Shown piece after piece: positions 16,796 to 25,683 of a stretch of DNA of 48,739 bases (positions within the stretch are counted from its first letter, which is position 1; the number at the start of each line of letters is the position of its first letter). The notes below the pieces were generated by a model that was not told the DNA's origin, made no database searches, and saw nothing but the letters and a program-made list of their open reading frames with translations. This DNA comes from Motiliproteus sp. (GTDB lineage Bacteria > Pseudomonadota > Gammaproteobacteria > Pseudomonadales > Balneatricaceae), in assembly GCA_026196225.1 (NCBI GenBank), contig JAPHRD010000110.1:1-48739 (forward strand), read 5' to 3'. The position numbers and the translations under genes are program-made.

Positions 16796-19555
16796 ATGTC
16801 TGAACAGTCCACAGTAGCCCCCCTGATTTTGGTGGATGGCTCCTCCTACCTGTATCGTGCGTTTTTCGCCTCTCAACAGGCTGATCTGCGTAACTCTGCC
16901 GGCCAGCCCACCGGTGCAATCCGTGTGGTGACCAGCATGCTGCGAAGCCTGATCAAACAGTACCCGGACAGCGCGGTGATGGTGGTCTTCGATGCTAAGG
17001 GCAAGACCTTCCGCGACGATATCTATCCCGAATATAAAGCCAACCGCCCTTCGATGCCGGATGATCTGCGCTCGCAGATCGAGCCCATCCACACCATAAT
17101 CAAGGCGATGGGCTTGCCACTGCTGGCGGTAGAAGGAGTCGAAGCCGACGACGTTATTGGCACCCTCGCCCGCCAAGCCAGTGCCGCCAGTATGAACACC
17201 TTGATCTCCACCGGCGACAAAGATATGGCACAACTGGTGGACCAGCACGTCACCCTGATCAACACCATGACCGATACCCAGATGGACCCACAAGGGGTAG
17301 TGGAAAAGTTCGGCATCGGCCCGGAACTGATTATCGATTTTCTGGCGCTGATGGGTGACAAAGTGGACAACATTCCCGGCGTTCCCGGCGTTGGCGAAAA
17401 GACCGCCTTGGGACTATTGCAAGGCATCGGCAATATAGAAAATATTTACCAGAATCTGGATAAAATCGCCGAGCTGACCTTCCGTGGTGCCAAGACCATG
17501 GCCAAAAAACTGGAAGCTCACCGCGATGAGGCAGAGCTTTCCTACACCCTGGCCACCATCAAAACCGATGTTGAATTGGAGATCGGTGCAAAAGAGATCA
17601 AAAACGGTGAGTTAGACAAGGAACAGCTAAAAGCCCTGTTCCAGGAATTTGAATTTCGCAGCTGGCTGAAAGAGCTCGACGGCGATAGCACCGAAGCAGC
17701 AAGCGCTTCTGGTGATAACGATAGCCTACCCATCGCTCCCAGCGACGTGCACTACGACACTGTGCTCACCAGCGGAGCCCTGCGTGGCTGGCTACAACGG
17801 TTAGAACATGCGGAGCTGTTTGCCTTTGATACCGAAACCACCAGCCTCGATTATATGGAAGCGGAGCTGGTTGGGATCTCCTTTGCCGTAGAGCCGGGCC
17901 AAGCCGCCTACGTGCCCTTAGCCCACGACTATATGGGGGCACCAGAACAACTGGACCGAGCCGAAGTTCTGGAGCTAATGCGCCCGCTGCTGGAAAACCC
18001 GGATCGGGCCAAAGTCGGTCAGCACCTCAAATACGACAAGAATGTGCTGGCTCGCTACGGCATCGAGCTGCAGGGGATCGCCTACGACACCATGTTGGAG
18101 TCCTATGTGCTCAATTCCACCGCTACCCGCCACGATATGGACAGCCTGGCTGAAAAATACCTGGGCCAGAAAACCATCCACTTCGAAGAGATCGCCGGAA
18201 AAGGCAAGAAGCAGCTGACCTTCAATCAGATCGAATTGGAGCAAGCCGCACCCTACGCCGCCGAAGACGCGGACATCACTCTGCGCCTGCATCAAACGCT
18301 GAAAGCCAAGTTAGACAACGAACCAGCCCTGCTGGAAATCTTTGAGTCATTGGAGCGGCCACTGATTCCAGTACTGTCCAAAATCGAACGCCAGGGAGCC
18401 CTGGTGGACGCCAATATGCTGGGGCAGCAGAGCCATGAACTGGCTGAACGGTTGGTAACACTGGAACGAGAGGCCCATGAGTTGGCCGGTGGCGAACCCT
18501 TTAATCTCAACTCCCCGAAACAGCTGCAGGAGATTCTGTTTGAGCAGTTGAAGCTGCCGATTATCAAGAAGACTCCCAAAGGCGCGCCGTCCACCGCAGA
18601 AGAGGTCCTGGTAGAGCTAGCACTGGACTATCCGCTACCGAAATTGATTCTGGAATATCGCAGCCTCAGCAAGCTGAAATCCACCTACACCGACAAGCTA
18701 CCGCTGATGATCAAGCCCCAGACCGGGCGTATCCATACCTCCTATCATCAGGCGGTCACCGCCACTGGCCGTCTCTCATCAACAGATCCCAATTTGCAGA
18801 ATATTCCAGTACGTACTGCAGAAGGTCGGCGTATTCGCCAAGCCTTTATTGCCCCCGAAGGCTACAAAATTGTCGCTGCTGACTACTCCCAGATCGAACT
18901 GCGAATCATGGCTCACCTCTCCCAAGACAAAGGCCTGCTCAACGCCTTTGCCGCCGGTGAAGATATCCACCGCGCCACCGCCGCCGAAGTTTTCAAAGTA
19001 CCGCTGAATGCCGTCAGCAGCGATCAGCGCCGCAGCGCCAAAGCGATCAACTTTGGACTGATCTACGGCATGTCAGCCTTTGGCTTGGCCAAACAGCTGG
19101 GGATCGCCCGTAAGGACGCGGCACAGTATATCGAGCACTATTTCGAGACCTACCCCGGTGTTCAAAACTATATGGACGATATCCGCAGCCAGGCCGCCGA
19201 GAATGGCTACGTAGAAACCCTCCGTGGCCGCCGACTTTATCTGCCAGAGATCAAATCCCGTAACGCCATGCGCCGCCAGGCCGCCGAAAGAACCGCCATC
19301 AACGCGCCGATGCAGGGCACTGCTGCCGATATCATCAAGCAGGCGATGATTGACGTTGATGCCTGGCTCAGCACCAGCGATTGGGATGTACGAATGATCA
19401 TGCAGGTCCACGATGAACTAGTATTCGAAGTACCCGAATCACGACTACAAGAGTTTAAATCCGAAGTGATTGAACGGATGGCACAAGCCGCCAAACTGGA
19501 CGTTCCTTTGTTGGTTGAAGCAGACGACGGCGATAACTGGGAACGGGCCCACTAA
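16796..19555 (+). CDS. polA: DNA polymerase I
   Basis: This 919-residue protein is full length. The 5'-3' exonuclease domain (about 1-290) shows [14 protein letters not shown], the acidic [10 protein letters not shown] and [18 protein letters not shown]. The 3'-5' proofreading domain keeps its metal-binding acids ([11 protein letters not shown], and [10 protein letters not shown] for Exo III), so proofreading is expected. The polymerase domain has motif [15 protein letters not shown], motif [20 protein letters not shown] and motif [12 protein letters not shown]. It fills gaps and replaces RNA primers in replication and repair. The gene is transcribed away from DUF2782-thrB-uvrD. A candidate small RNA lies directly downstream. 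The ribosome site is weak (GAGAAG about eight bases upstream). Confidence 0.98.
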   Translation: MSEQSTVAPLILVDGSSYLYRAFFASQQADLRNSAGQPTGAIRVVTSMLRSLIKQYPDSAVMVVFDAKGKTFRDDIYPEYKANRPSMPDDLRSQIEPIHTIIKAMGLPLLAVEGVEADDVIGTLARQASAASMNTLISTGDKDMAQLVDQHVTLINTMTDTQMDPQGVVEKFGIGPELIIDFLALMGDKVDNIPGVPGVGEKTALGLLQGIGNIENIYQNLDKIAELTFRGAKTMAKKLEAHRDEAELSYTLATIKTDVELEIGAKEIKNGELDKEQLKALFQEFEFRSWLKELDGDSTEAASASGDNDSLPIAPSDVHYDTVLTSGALRGWLQRLEHAELFAFDTETTSLDYMEAELVGISFAVEPGQAAYVPLAHDYMGAPEQLDRAEVLELMRPLLENPDRAKVGQHLKYDKNVLARYGIELQGIAYDTMLESYVLNSTATRHDMDSLAEKYLGQKTIHFEEIAGKGKKQLTFNQIELEQAAPYAAEDADITLRLHQTLKAKLDNEPALLEIFESLERPLIPVLSKIERQGALVDANMLGQQSHELAERLVTLEREAHELAGGEPFNLNSPKQLQEILFEQLKLPIIKKTPKGAPSTAEEVLVELALDYPLPKLILEYRSLSKLKSTYTDKLPLMIKPQTGRIHTSYHQAVTATGRLSSTDPNLQNIPVRTAEGRRIRQAFIAPEGYKIVAADYSQIELRIMAHLSQDKGLLNAFAAGEDIHRATAAEVFKVPLNAVSSDQRRSAKAINFGLIYGMSAFGLAKQLGIARKDAAQYIEHYFETYPGVQNYMDDIRSQAAENGYVETLRGRRLYLPEIKSRNAMRRQAAERTAINAPMQGTAADIIKQAMIDVDAWLSTSDWDVRMIMQVHDELVFEVPESRLQEFKSEVIERMAQAAKLDVPLLVEADDGDNWERAH

Positions 19556-19591
19556 TCGGACCGGTTTTCAGTCAAAAACTCAGTTCTGAAC

Positions 19592-19748
19592 TATACTTAA
19601 TGAACCCAGAATCCCAATCTGGGGTCACATGTATTGAGAGTCATGTCATTCTCGACAGTTGGTGCCATCTGAAATGGCTCTTATAAAAATAATACATGTC
19701 CATTAGGCCCTATTAATCGCTCCCCTTCCGACTATAGGGCCTTTTTTT
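19592..19748 (+). ncRNA. Candidate Hfq-type small RNA downstream of polA (Spot 42/ErsA position), with -10 and terminator
   Basis: No open frame explains this stretch. TATACT (19592-19597) is a good -10, though its -35 is weak, giving a start near 19604 and an RNA of about 145 bases. The RNA would begin with the stem CCCAGA/TCTGGG (19605-19610 with 19618-19623, loop ATCCCAA). A second stem GCCAT/ATGGC (19664-19678) follows, then an A/U-rich single strand (TTATAAAAATAATA, 19681-19694). It ends in a perfect 9-base-pair terminator stem AGGCCCTAT/ATAGGGCCT (19705-19713 with 19734-19742) and a run of seven T. The 20-base terminator loop holds CTCCCCTTCC, which could pair with Shine-Dalgarno sequences. 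The site just after polA is where Spot 42 and ErsA are coded. Sequence homology to either is not claimed. Confidence 0.7.
19705..19748 (+). terminator. Intrinsic terminator of the candidate small RNA
   Basis: This is a perfect nine-base-pair stem with a C-rich 20-base loop followed by seven T residues. It would also stop transcription reading out of polA. Confidence 0.9.
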
Positions 19749-19911
19749 GCCCCCCTTTTCGACATTCAAAGCCCCCTAAATAGCTCAGACTGGCGTTTCA
19801 GGAACAAGTTAAAACAGACGGTAATGCACCGCTTACCCGCCGTAATAGGAAATGTTGAGTTTATTTTTTTAATACCCTATTGGAGTGATTAAATAGCTAT
19901 CAGCGAATTTA

Positions 19912-19944
19912 TTCAGATTGCGTTCAGACAACCTCCCTTATGCT
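19912..19944 (+). promoter_or_regulatory. Direct-repeat operator (TTCAGA-N5-TTCAGA) and -10 for the PhoP/PhoQ-like operon
   Basis: TTCAGA occurs at 19912-19917 and 19923-19928, an 11-base period typical of OmpR/PhoP-family activators. Ten bases after the second copy is TATGCT (19939-19944), a usable -10, so the repeat sits where a -35 would be, as in activator-dependent promoters. The nearest regulator is the PhoP-like protein encoded at 20902 in the same operon, which suggests autoregulation. The rest of the gap since the small RNA (19750-19911) shows only A/T-rich sequence with no gene. Confidence 0.55.
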
Positions 19945-19980
19945 GACTCCACATTGAGACAAAACAGCAAGGAGTTGATC

Positions 19981-20541
19981 ATGATTAAGCAATTGATTAC
20001 AGGACTGGTGGTCACTGGCTTAACCTGTAACCTGGCCTTCGCCGACAACGGCTACAAAAACAATCGCCACGGTAAAGCCCGCATCCATTACGCCAAGGTG
20101 GTAAACGTTGACCCCATCACAGAGACCCTGACCCATCGCGTACCTCGTGAAACCTGCTGGACCGAGCAAGTGGCCTATCAGGAGCCAGGATACCGTAATA
20201 ATTCCTACACTCCGGCTTTGATCGGTGGCCTCATAGGCGCAGCCGTCGGTAACAGCCTGGGGAAAAAACATCACAAGACCAACCGGACCATTAAAGCAGT
20301 TGCCCTGGGCGCATTGGGTGCCTCCATCGGTCGCGACATGGGACGCCGTCATCACACAGCTTCGCGAGTCGAGTACCGGGACGAACAGCGCTGCGAAGTA
20401 AGCTATGAAACCAGCTATGAAGAACGCATTGTTGGTTATGATGTTCGCTACCGTTACCGGGGCGAGACATACAACACCAAGATGGACTATGATCCGGGTA
20501 ACAAGATTCGTGTTCGGGTTAATGTCAGACCGGTGATCTGA
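19981..20541 (+). CDS. Exported glycine-zipper 2TM-domain protein
   Basis: This 186-residue protein has a signal peptide (MIKQLITGLVVTGLTCNLAFA). Its middle contains two glycine-rich helices, ALIGGLIGAAVGNSLGKKHH (about 78-97) and AVALGALGASIGRDMG (about 105-120), the glycine-zipper 2TM pattern of the 17 kDa antigen/SlyB family. Flanks are rich in Tyr, Arg and His, and the only mature cysteines lie in ETCWTEQ and QRCEVSYE, which could form a disulfide. There is no lipobox, unlike SlyB. AAGGAG six bases upstream fixes the start at 19981. It is first in an operon that ends with a PhoP/PhoQ-like pair; in enterics slyB is a PhoP target, so a role in envelope stability under the control of this system is reasonable inference. 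Confidence 0.82.
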   Translation: MIKQLITGLVVTGLTCNLAFADNGYKNNRHGKARIHYAKVVNVDPITETLTHRVPRETCWTEQVAYQEPGYRNNSYTPALIGGLIGAAVGNSLGKKHHKTNRTIKAVALGALGASIGRDMGRRHHTASRVEYRDEQRCEVSYETSYEERIVGYDVRYRYRGETYNTKMDYDPGNKIRVRVNVRPVI

Positions 20542-20573
20542 CCCCGCCCCCCGATGAGAAGAGGCCTATTCCA

Positions 20574-20891
20574 TTGTTTACACAGAGGCAGCCCCCTGCA
20601 GTTCGCTGGTCATCTATTTTCGCAGTCATGGGGTTGCTGCTCTGCCTAGCCTTTCCCGCTCAAAGTCGAGACAAGCTCTCCAGTAGCCAAGCTGCCGCCC
20701 AGGTTCAAAGCCAATACGGCGGCCAGGTTCTGGGAATTCAATCGCTACGCCTCAACAACCGTGATGCCTACCGCGTTAAGGTGCTGCTGCCTTCAGAACG
20801 AGTACGGGTGATCCTGATCGACGCCTACACCGGCCGTTCACTTAAATCGAAGAAGAACGGTAAAGGCAAGAAACCACAGAAGAATCGATAG
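20574..20891 (+). CDS. Small exported PepSY-like protein
   Basis: This 105-residue protein begins at a TTG with GAGG nine bases upstream. Starting there gives a normal signal peptide (basic MFTQRQPPAVR, core IFAVMGLLLCLAFPAQS). The only ATG alternative in the frame, within that core, would leave no basic n-region. The mature part (SSSQAAAQVQSQYGGQVLGIQSLRLN...YRVKVLLPSERVRVILIDAYTGRSL) has the PepSY-type pattern of a helix followed by strands. The tail is very basic (KSKKNGKGKKPQKNR). Genes of this kind often precede PhoP/PhoQ-like pairs, where they may modulate the sensor. The stop is 10 bases before the response-regulator ATG. The specific function is unknown. Confidence 0.78.
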   Translation: MFTQRQPPAVRWSSIFAVMGLLLCLAFPAQSRDKLSSSQAAAQVQSQYGGQVLGIQSLRLNNRDAYRVKVLLPSERVRVILIDAYTGRSLKSKKNGKGKKPQKNR

Positions 20892-20901
20892 TGAGGGAAC
20901 C

Positions 20902-21582
20902 ATGCGCGTTCTGGTGGTCGAAGACGAACAAACACTGCGTCAGCAATTAACCGACAGCCTTAAACAGGCTCAATACGTGGTGGATGCGGCGCCTGACGGT
21001 GAAGAGGGCCTGTATCTGGCTTCCGAATGGCCCTACGACTTGGCCATTGTGGATCTGGGATTGCCAAAAATGAGCGGCATGGAGCTGATCAGGAAATTGC
21101 GCGAAACCGGTATCGGTTATCCCATCCTGATCCTGACCGCCCGCGGCGACTGGCAGGACAAAGTAGAAGGATTGGAGGCGGGTGCCGACGATTACCTAAC
21201 CAAACCATTCCACATGGAAGAGCTCAATGCCCGAATCAATGCCCTGCTGCGCCGAAGCGCCGGTCACGCCCAACCACTGATGCAGTTTGGCCCCATCAGC
21301 CTCGATAGCAACGCCAAACAGGTCAAACGGCTGGATCAGGCTCTGGAGCTGACCGCCTATGAATACGCCACCCTGGAGTACCTGATCCACCATGCCGGCA
21401 AGGTGGTGTCCAAGACCGAGCTAACCGAACATATCTACGATCAGGATTTTGACCGCGACAGCAACGTCATCGAAGTATTTATTACCCGCTTGCGCAAAAA
21501 GCTCGATCCAGACGGTGACCTGAAACCCATCGTCACCGAACGGGGACGGGGCTACCGCTTCGTCCTCGAGCAGGGCAACTGA
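20902..21582 (+). CDS. PhoP-like response regulator (OmpR family)
   Basis: This 226-residue regulator has a receiver domain with the acidic pocket VVEDE (residues 5-9), phosphoacceptor Asp51 (AIVDLGLPKMSG), Thr79 and Lys101 (YLTKPF). A winged-helix DNA-binding domain (about 125-224) follows, with LTAYEYATLEYL, SKTELTEHIY and VIEVFITRLRKKL. Segments such as LILTARGDWQDKVEGLEAGADDY and YDQDFDRDSNVIEVF resemble PhoP of Pseudomonas and relatives as I recall them. GAGGGA gives a strong ribosome site. It should activate promoters carrying direct repeats with an 11-base period, possibly including the one at 19912. The sensor kinase gene follows five bases after its stop. Confidence 0.9.
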   Translation: MRVLVVEDEQTLRQQLTDSLKQAQYVVDAAPDGEEGLYLASEWPYDLAIVDLGLPKMSGMELIRKLRETGIGYPILILTARGDWQDKVEGLEAGADDYLTKPFHMEELNARINALLRRSAGHAQPLMQFGPISLDSNAKQVKRLDQALELTAYEYATLEYLIHHAGKVVSKTELTEHIYDQDFDRDSNVIEVFITRLRKKLDPDGDLKPIVTERGRGYRFVLEQGN

Positions 21583-21586
21583 GTCA

Positions 21587-22945
21587 ATGACGGTGCGATT
21601 CCGGCAGATTTTCAATCGCCACCTACTTCATCCCAACTCCCTCACCGGCCGATTACGATTAGCCTCTGGATTGCTGTTACCCCTAATCATGGGTCTGACG
21701 GCGCTGATTATAGAGCAGGCGTTCAGTAACAGTCTGGAAGCCTCCACCAGAGAGCGACTGCGATTGCAAACATACGTGCTGCTGGGTGCTGCAGAAGCCG
21801 GCGGCGGTACTCTTTGGATGCCCCCTGTTTTACAAGAACCCCGTTTTGGCCAGCCCGGATCTGGACTCTATGGCCTGGTCACCAGCGATAGCGGCGAACT
21901 ACTTTGGCGCTCCCCATCCACCCTCGGTCTATCGGTGGAGCCGCCGCAATCTGGCCAGGAACAGCAGTTTGGCCGCACCCCCAGCGATCTGTTCTATTAC
22001 AGCTACCCGGTGGTTTGGGAAACGGAAGACGGCCGCGAAACCCCCTTTACCTTTATCTCCCTGGAGATCCCCACTGTCTACAAGGCTGAATTAAGCAGCT
22101 TCCGGATGCATCTTTGGGGCGGCCTTGGACTACTGGCTTTGCTGTTATTGGTAGCCCAGGGCACCATATTGCGCTGGGGCCTGAACCCCCTTAACCGCAT
22201 GGCGGACGACCTGAAGGCGATCGAACAGGGCCGTGCCGATCGCCTCAGCGGCACCTATCCGGAGGAGGTCAGCCCGGTCACCACCAATCTCAATCTGTTG
22301 CTGGAGGGTGAGCAACGCCAGCGCCAACGCTATCGCAACACCCTATCCGACCTGGCCCACAGTCTAAAAACCCCCTTAGCGGTCCTGCGCAACCAGGCCG
22401 ACAGCGAACAGAGTTCAGACCGCGATACTCTGGCAGAGCAGATTGACCGTATGGATCAGATCATCAGCCACCAGCTAGGCCGGGCAACCACCACCAGCAT
22501 CCATCACCTGTTGAAGCCGGTGGATCTGATCGCGATTATTAAGCGCATCGGCAACGCCCTAGAGAAGGTCTACCAGAGTAAGTTCAAGAGTTTTGATGTT
22601 GAGGGCTCTGCCCTACAGTTTAAGGGCGATGAACGAGATCTGATGGAGATCCTTGGTAACCTAATCGACAACGCCTTTAAATACGGCAACGGCCAAGTAC
22701 GGGTGACGGTATCCCAGCAGCAAGAGACCTTGCTGATTGCTGTGGAAGATGACGGCAATGGCGTATCCGAGCAAGACTCAGATGCGATTCAGCAGCGCGG
22801 TACCCGTGCCGATAGTTTGGAACCGGGACAAGGCATCGGATTATCGGTGGTGCGAGATATTCTTAACGGCTACGACGGCCAATTGGAAGTAAGCCGCAGT
22901 GAGCTGGGCGGAGCCCAGTTTCAGCTAAAGCTGCCTCTCAATTAG
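21587..22945 (+). CDS. PhoQ-like sensor histidine kinase
   Basis: This 452-residue inner-membrane kinase has two helices (about 27-45 and 176-197) enclosing a periplasmic sensor of about 130 residues. A HAMP region (LNPLNRMADDLKAIEQG) follows. The dimerisation helix is LSDLAHSLKTPLAVL with phosphoacceptor His258, the PhoQ form of the H box. The ATPase domain has the N box LGNLIDNAFKYG, G1 VEDDGNGV and G2 GQGIGLSVV. In enterics PhoQ senses low magnesium, acid pH and cationic peptides; the ligand here is unknown. Its stop codon overlaps the stop of the convergent argA by three bases, with no terminator between them. Confidence 0.9.
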   Translation: MTVRFRQIFNRHLLHPNSLTGRLRLASGLLLPLIMGLTALIIEQAFSNSLEASTRERLRLQTYVLLGAAEAGGGTLWMPPVLQEPRFGQPGSGLYGLVTSDSGELLWRSPSTLGLSVEPPQSGQEQQFGRTPSDLFYYSYPVVWETEDGRETPFTFISLEIPTVYKAELSSFRMHLWGGLGLLALLLLVAQGTILRWGLNPLNRMADDLKAIEQGRADRLSGTYPEEVSPVTTNLNLLLEGEQRQRQRYRNTLSDLAHSLKTPLAVLRNQADSEQSSDRDTLAEQIDRMDQIISHQLGRATTTSIHHLLKPVDLIAIIKRIGNALEKVYQSKFKSFDVEGSALQFKGDERDLMEILGNLIDNAFKYGNGQVRVTVSQQQETLLIAVEDDGNGVSEQDSDAIQQRGTRADSLEPGQGIGLSVVRDILNGYDGQLEVSRSELGGAQFQLKLPLN

Positions 22946-24315
22946 CCCAGCTGTTTGGTAAACACTTTGGAATTACGCTGCAAATTGTAGAGCGATTGCT
23001 TGGCGCTCGGCAGCGAATCAATCTCAGTTTCTACAAAGCCTCGCTCCTGGAACCAATGAGCGGTACGGGTCGTCAGCACGAACAGACGATCTATCTGCTG
23101 TGCTTTAGCATTGAGTTCAAGCTGCTTTAACAATTGATCACCCCGATCTCCACCGCGATAGGCAGGGTCCACTGCCACGCAGGCCAGCTCACCAGAACCA
23201 TCTTCGTAACCATAGAGCGCAGCACAACCAATCACCGCGTTGTCCCGTTCGATGACGGTAAAACGATCGATTTCGTTCTCCAGTAACTCCCGGGAACGAC
23301 GTACCAGAGTACCGGCATTTTCCAGCGGCTGAATCAACTCAAGAATGCCACCCACGTCTTCGATACCCGCCTGACGCAGTTGTTCATAGCTTTCCTGGAC
23401 CACCATGGTGCCAGCCCCTTCGCGGGTAAAGAGCTCGAGCAGTAGCGCGCCGTCAGTGAGATAGCTCACCAGGTGACCGCGGTCGACCCCGCCCTGGCAG
23501 GCAGTGGTAATGGCGGTGAGTTGCCGCGACAGTTCAGAATGCGCAGTGGCGCTGTCTTCCAGACTATCCAGATAGTGATGGAGGAGCCGCTCCGCCCCTT
23601 TCAACAGCAATTCAGAATGGCGCTGTCCTTGCTGGTTGGTGATGCCATCACTAGCACCAAAGCAGATCAGCTTGTCAGCCTGGAGCTCAACCGCTGCCTG
23701 CGAGGCAACATCTTCTAAAGCCAGGTTGAAGATCTCACCCGTGGGCGAGTAACCCAAATTGGAAAGCAGCACGATTTGGCCCTGATCGAGCTGACGGGCG
23801 ATGGCCTGACCATCCACCCGACGCACTTCGCCGGTATGGCAATAGTCGACACCATCCACCACGCCGATCGGTTTACCGGAGACGAAATTACCGCTGCACA
23901 CCCGCAACCGTGCGCCCTGCATCGGCGAATTAGCCAAGCCCATAGAGAGCTTGGCCTCAATATCTGTCTTTAGGCTGCCAACTGCTTCTTTGACACAAAC
24001 CAGTGCCTGCTCATCGGTGACCCGAAGATGGTGATGGAGTCTGGTCTGTAATTGCTGCATCTGCAGCCGCGCTTCAATTTGCGGACGAGCGCCGTGTACC
24101 AACACCAAGCGCACACCCAGGCTGTCGAGCAAAGCGATATCATGAACGATGTTGGCAAAGTTATCGGATGCCACCGCTTCGCCGTCGAGCATCAGCACAA
24201 AGGTCTTGCCTCGGTGGGCATTGATGTAAGGCGAAGAGTGGCGGAAAAAATCCACGTACTGCCGATGTTTTCCCTGTAACTCTTGGCTTTTTTCAGTGCT
24301 GTTGTCTTTGCTCAC
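22942..24315 (-). CDS. argA: N-acetylglutamate synthase ArgA
   Basis: This 457-residue protein catalyses the first step of arginine synthesis, acetyl transfer from acetyl-CoA to glutamate. The N-terminal amino-acid-kinase domain (about 20-290) shows LVLVHGARPQIEARL and LLSNLGYSPTGEIFNL and acts as the arginine-binding regulatory part. The GNAT acetyltransferase domain (about 310-450) shows GCAALYGYEDGSGELACVAV and YRGGDRGDQLL for acetyl-CoA binding. The first codon is GTG. It is 104 bases downstream of argE on the same strand, a pairing known from related genomes. The argA leader shows no clear ArgR box by eye. Confidence 0.96.
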   Translation of the reverse strand: MSKDNSTEKSQELQGKHRQYVDFFRHSSPYINAHRGKTFVLMLDGEAVASDNFANIVHDIALLDSLGVRLVLVHGARPQIEARLQMQQLQTRLHHHLRVTDEQALVCVKEAVGSLKTDIEAKLSMGLANSPMQGARLRVCSGNFVSGKPIGVVDGVDYCHTGEVRRVDGQAIARQLDQGQIVLLSNLGYSPTGEIFNLALEDVASQAAVELQADKLICFGASDGITNQQGQRHSELLLKGAERLLHHYLDSLEDSATAHSELSRQLTAITTACQGGVDRGHLVSYLTDGALLLELFTREGAGTMVVQESYEQLRQAGIEDVGGILELIQPLENAGTLVRRSRELLENEIDRFTVIERDNAVIGCAALYGYEDGSGELACVAVDPAYRGGDRGDQLLKQLELNAKAQQIDRLFVLTTRTAHWFQERGFVETEIDSLPSAKQSLYNLQRNSKVFTKQLG

Positions 24316-24419
24316 GTTTCCAATTCTCGTCGCCGGGCATATGGCCTTGCCAATCGCAGTTTTAATTTACCGTTTAATCAGCAGCTTAGATGCTTTTCGA
24401 GCGTCTGTTAAGTGGCCAA

Positions 24420-25568
24420 TCACAAACAACACTTGGCAATCAGCTGCTGCAGTACCGCGATAGTCGGTTTTACCTGCTTAAGATCCAGGTATTCATCCGG
24501 CTGATGGGCCTGATCGATAGACCCCGGTCCCATAACGATGGTATCCATACCCAGCTGTTGCAGGAAAGGCCCCTCTGTTCCAAAGGCGACAGTCTGAGCA
24601 CTGTGGCCGGTTAGCCGTTCCGCCATCTGCACCAAGGGTGATTCAGCGTTATTTTCAAAGGCAGGAATGCCGCCAAACAAGGCTTCAGTTTCCAGTTCGA
24701 TCTGGCAGCGATCGGCTACATTTTTAAGACGCTGAGAAATCTGTCCCCGCAGTTCGTGAATATCCATGCCGGGCAGTGGCCGCAGGTCAAAATCCAATTC
24801 ACATTGGCCGCAGATTCGGTTGGGGTTATCGCCACCATGGATGCAACCCAGATTCATCGTCGGCACCGCCACTTCAAAAGCGTCGTTCTGATAACGCTGC
24901 TGCATCTCCCTACGAAACGCTAATAGTTCCGACATTACTTCGTGCATCGCATCCAGGGCACTATTACCGAGAGCCGGGTTGGAGGAGTGCCCAGCACGCC
25001 CCTGCACCCGCACACGCTCCATCATCATGCCCTTGTGCATGTAGATCGGTCGCATCTCTGTGGGTTCACCGATCACCGCATAACGCGCCTTGGGGCGCCC
25101 TAGTTCGGCCAAAGCCCGGGCTCCACTCATGCTGGTCTCTTCATCAGCGGTGGCCAGTATAATTAGGGGCTGCTGCAGGGGCCGGTCGAGAAAATCTTTT
25201 GCCGCCTCAATAGCCAGGGCGAAAAACCCTTTCATGTCACAGGTGCCCAACCCGTACAGACGCTGATCCTGCTCCTTGAGCTTAAACGGGTCGGTATTCC
25301 AGCGTCCTTGGTCGTAGGGCACCGTATCGGTATGGCCCGACAGTACCAAGCCGCCAGGACCGCTGCCCAACGTCGCAATCAGGTTGGCTTTTCCGGGTTC
25401 ACCGGGCACATCCAATACTTCACAACTAAAACCTGCGGTACTGAGCCAGGACTCCAATTTGTCGATAACGCTGCGATTGCTCTGGTCCCAACCACTCCGG
25501 GTCGAACTGACCGATTCGCTGGCGATCAATTCCTGCATCATGGTAATAAGAGATGGAATTTGCTGCAT
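24420..25568 (-). CDS. argE: Acetylornithine deacetylase ArgE
   Basis: This 382-residue M20-family zinc hydrolase removes the acetyl group from N-acetylornithine in the linear arginine pathway. Visible metal ligands and catalytic residues are SGHTDTVP (His and Asp), LGTCDMKGFFA (bridging Asp), ATADEETSMSGA (catalytic Glu pair), VIGEPTEM and the C-terminal GPGSIDQAHQPDEYL (final His). RVQGRAGHSSNP belongs to the lid/dimerisation domain. Together with argA downstream it indicates arginine synthesis by ArgE rather than ArgJ recycling alone. AGG lies seven bases before the ATG. The upstream neighbour is a phosphate transporter separated by a strong terminator, so argE probably has its own promoter, which I could not identify. 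Confidence 0.95.
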   Translation of the reverse strand: MQQIPSLITMMQELIASESVSSTRSGWDQSNRSVIDKLESWLSTAGFSCEVLDVPGEPGKANLIATLGSGPGGLVLSGHTDTVPYDQGRWNTDPFKLKEQDQRLYGLGTCDMKGFFALAIEAAKDFLDRPLQQPLIILATADEETSMSGARALAELGRPKARYAVIGEPTEMRPIYMHKGMMMERVRVQGRAGHSSNPALGNSALDAMHEVMSELLAFRREMQQRYQNDAFEVAVPTMNLGCIHGGDNPNRICGQCELDFDLRPLPGMDIHELRGQISQRLKNVADRCQIELETEALFGGIPAFENNAESPLVQMAERLTGHSAQTVAFGTEGPFLQQLGMDTIVMGPGSIDQAHQPDEYLDLKQVKPTIAVLQQLIAKCCL

Positions 25569-25629
25569 GGGATACCTGTAAGAGACGATGAAACCTGTCC
25601 GCTATTGTGCAGAGATTAGCCGGCAAATA

Positions 25630-25662
25630 CAAAAAAGCCCGGGACGCTAACGCCCCGGGCTT
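25630..25662 (-). terminator. Intrinsic terminator of the phosphate transporter operon
   Basis: AAGCCCGGG (25635-25643) and CCCGGGCTT (25654-25662) form a nine-base-pair stem with a 10-base loop. On the minus strand it is followed by a T run (complement of 25631-25636), just past the stop of the transporter gene. Confidence 0.9.
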
Positions 25663-25683
25663 CGGATATCGGCGAGAATTAGA

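Noticed and set aside
16727-17293. 188-codon minus-strand open frame inside polA
   Set aside because: It lies opposite the well-conserved exonuclease domain of polA; the frame is a by-product of polA codon use.
19588-19622. Sigma-E/AlgU-type promoter (GAACTA ... TCTGG) for the candidate small RNA, by analogy with ErsA
   Set aside because: The spacing of 24 bases is far from the required 16-17; the TATACT -10 explains the start better.
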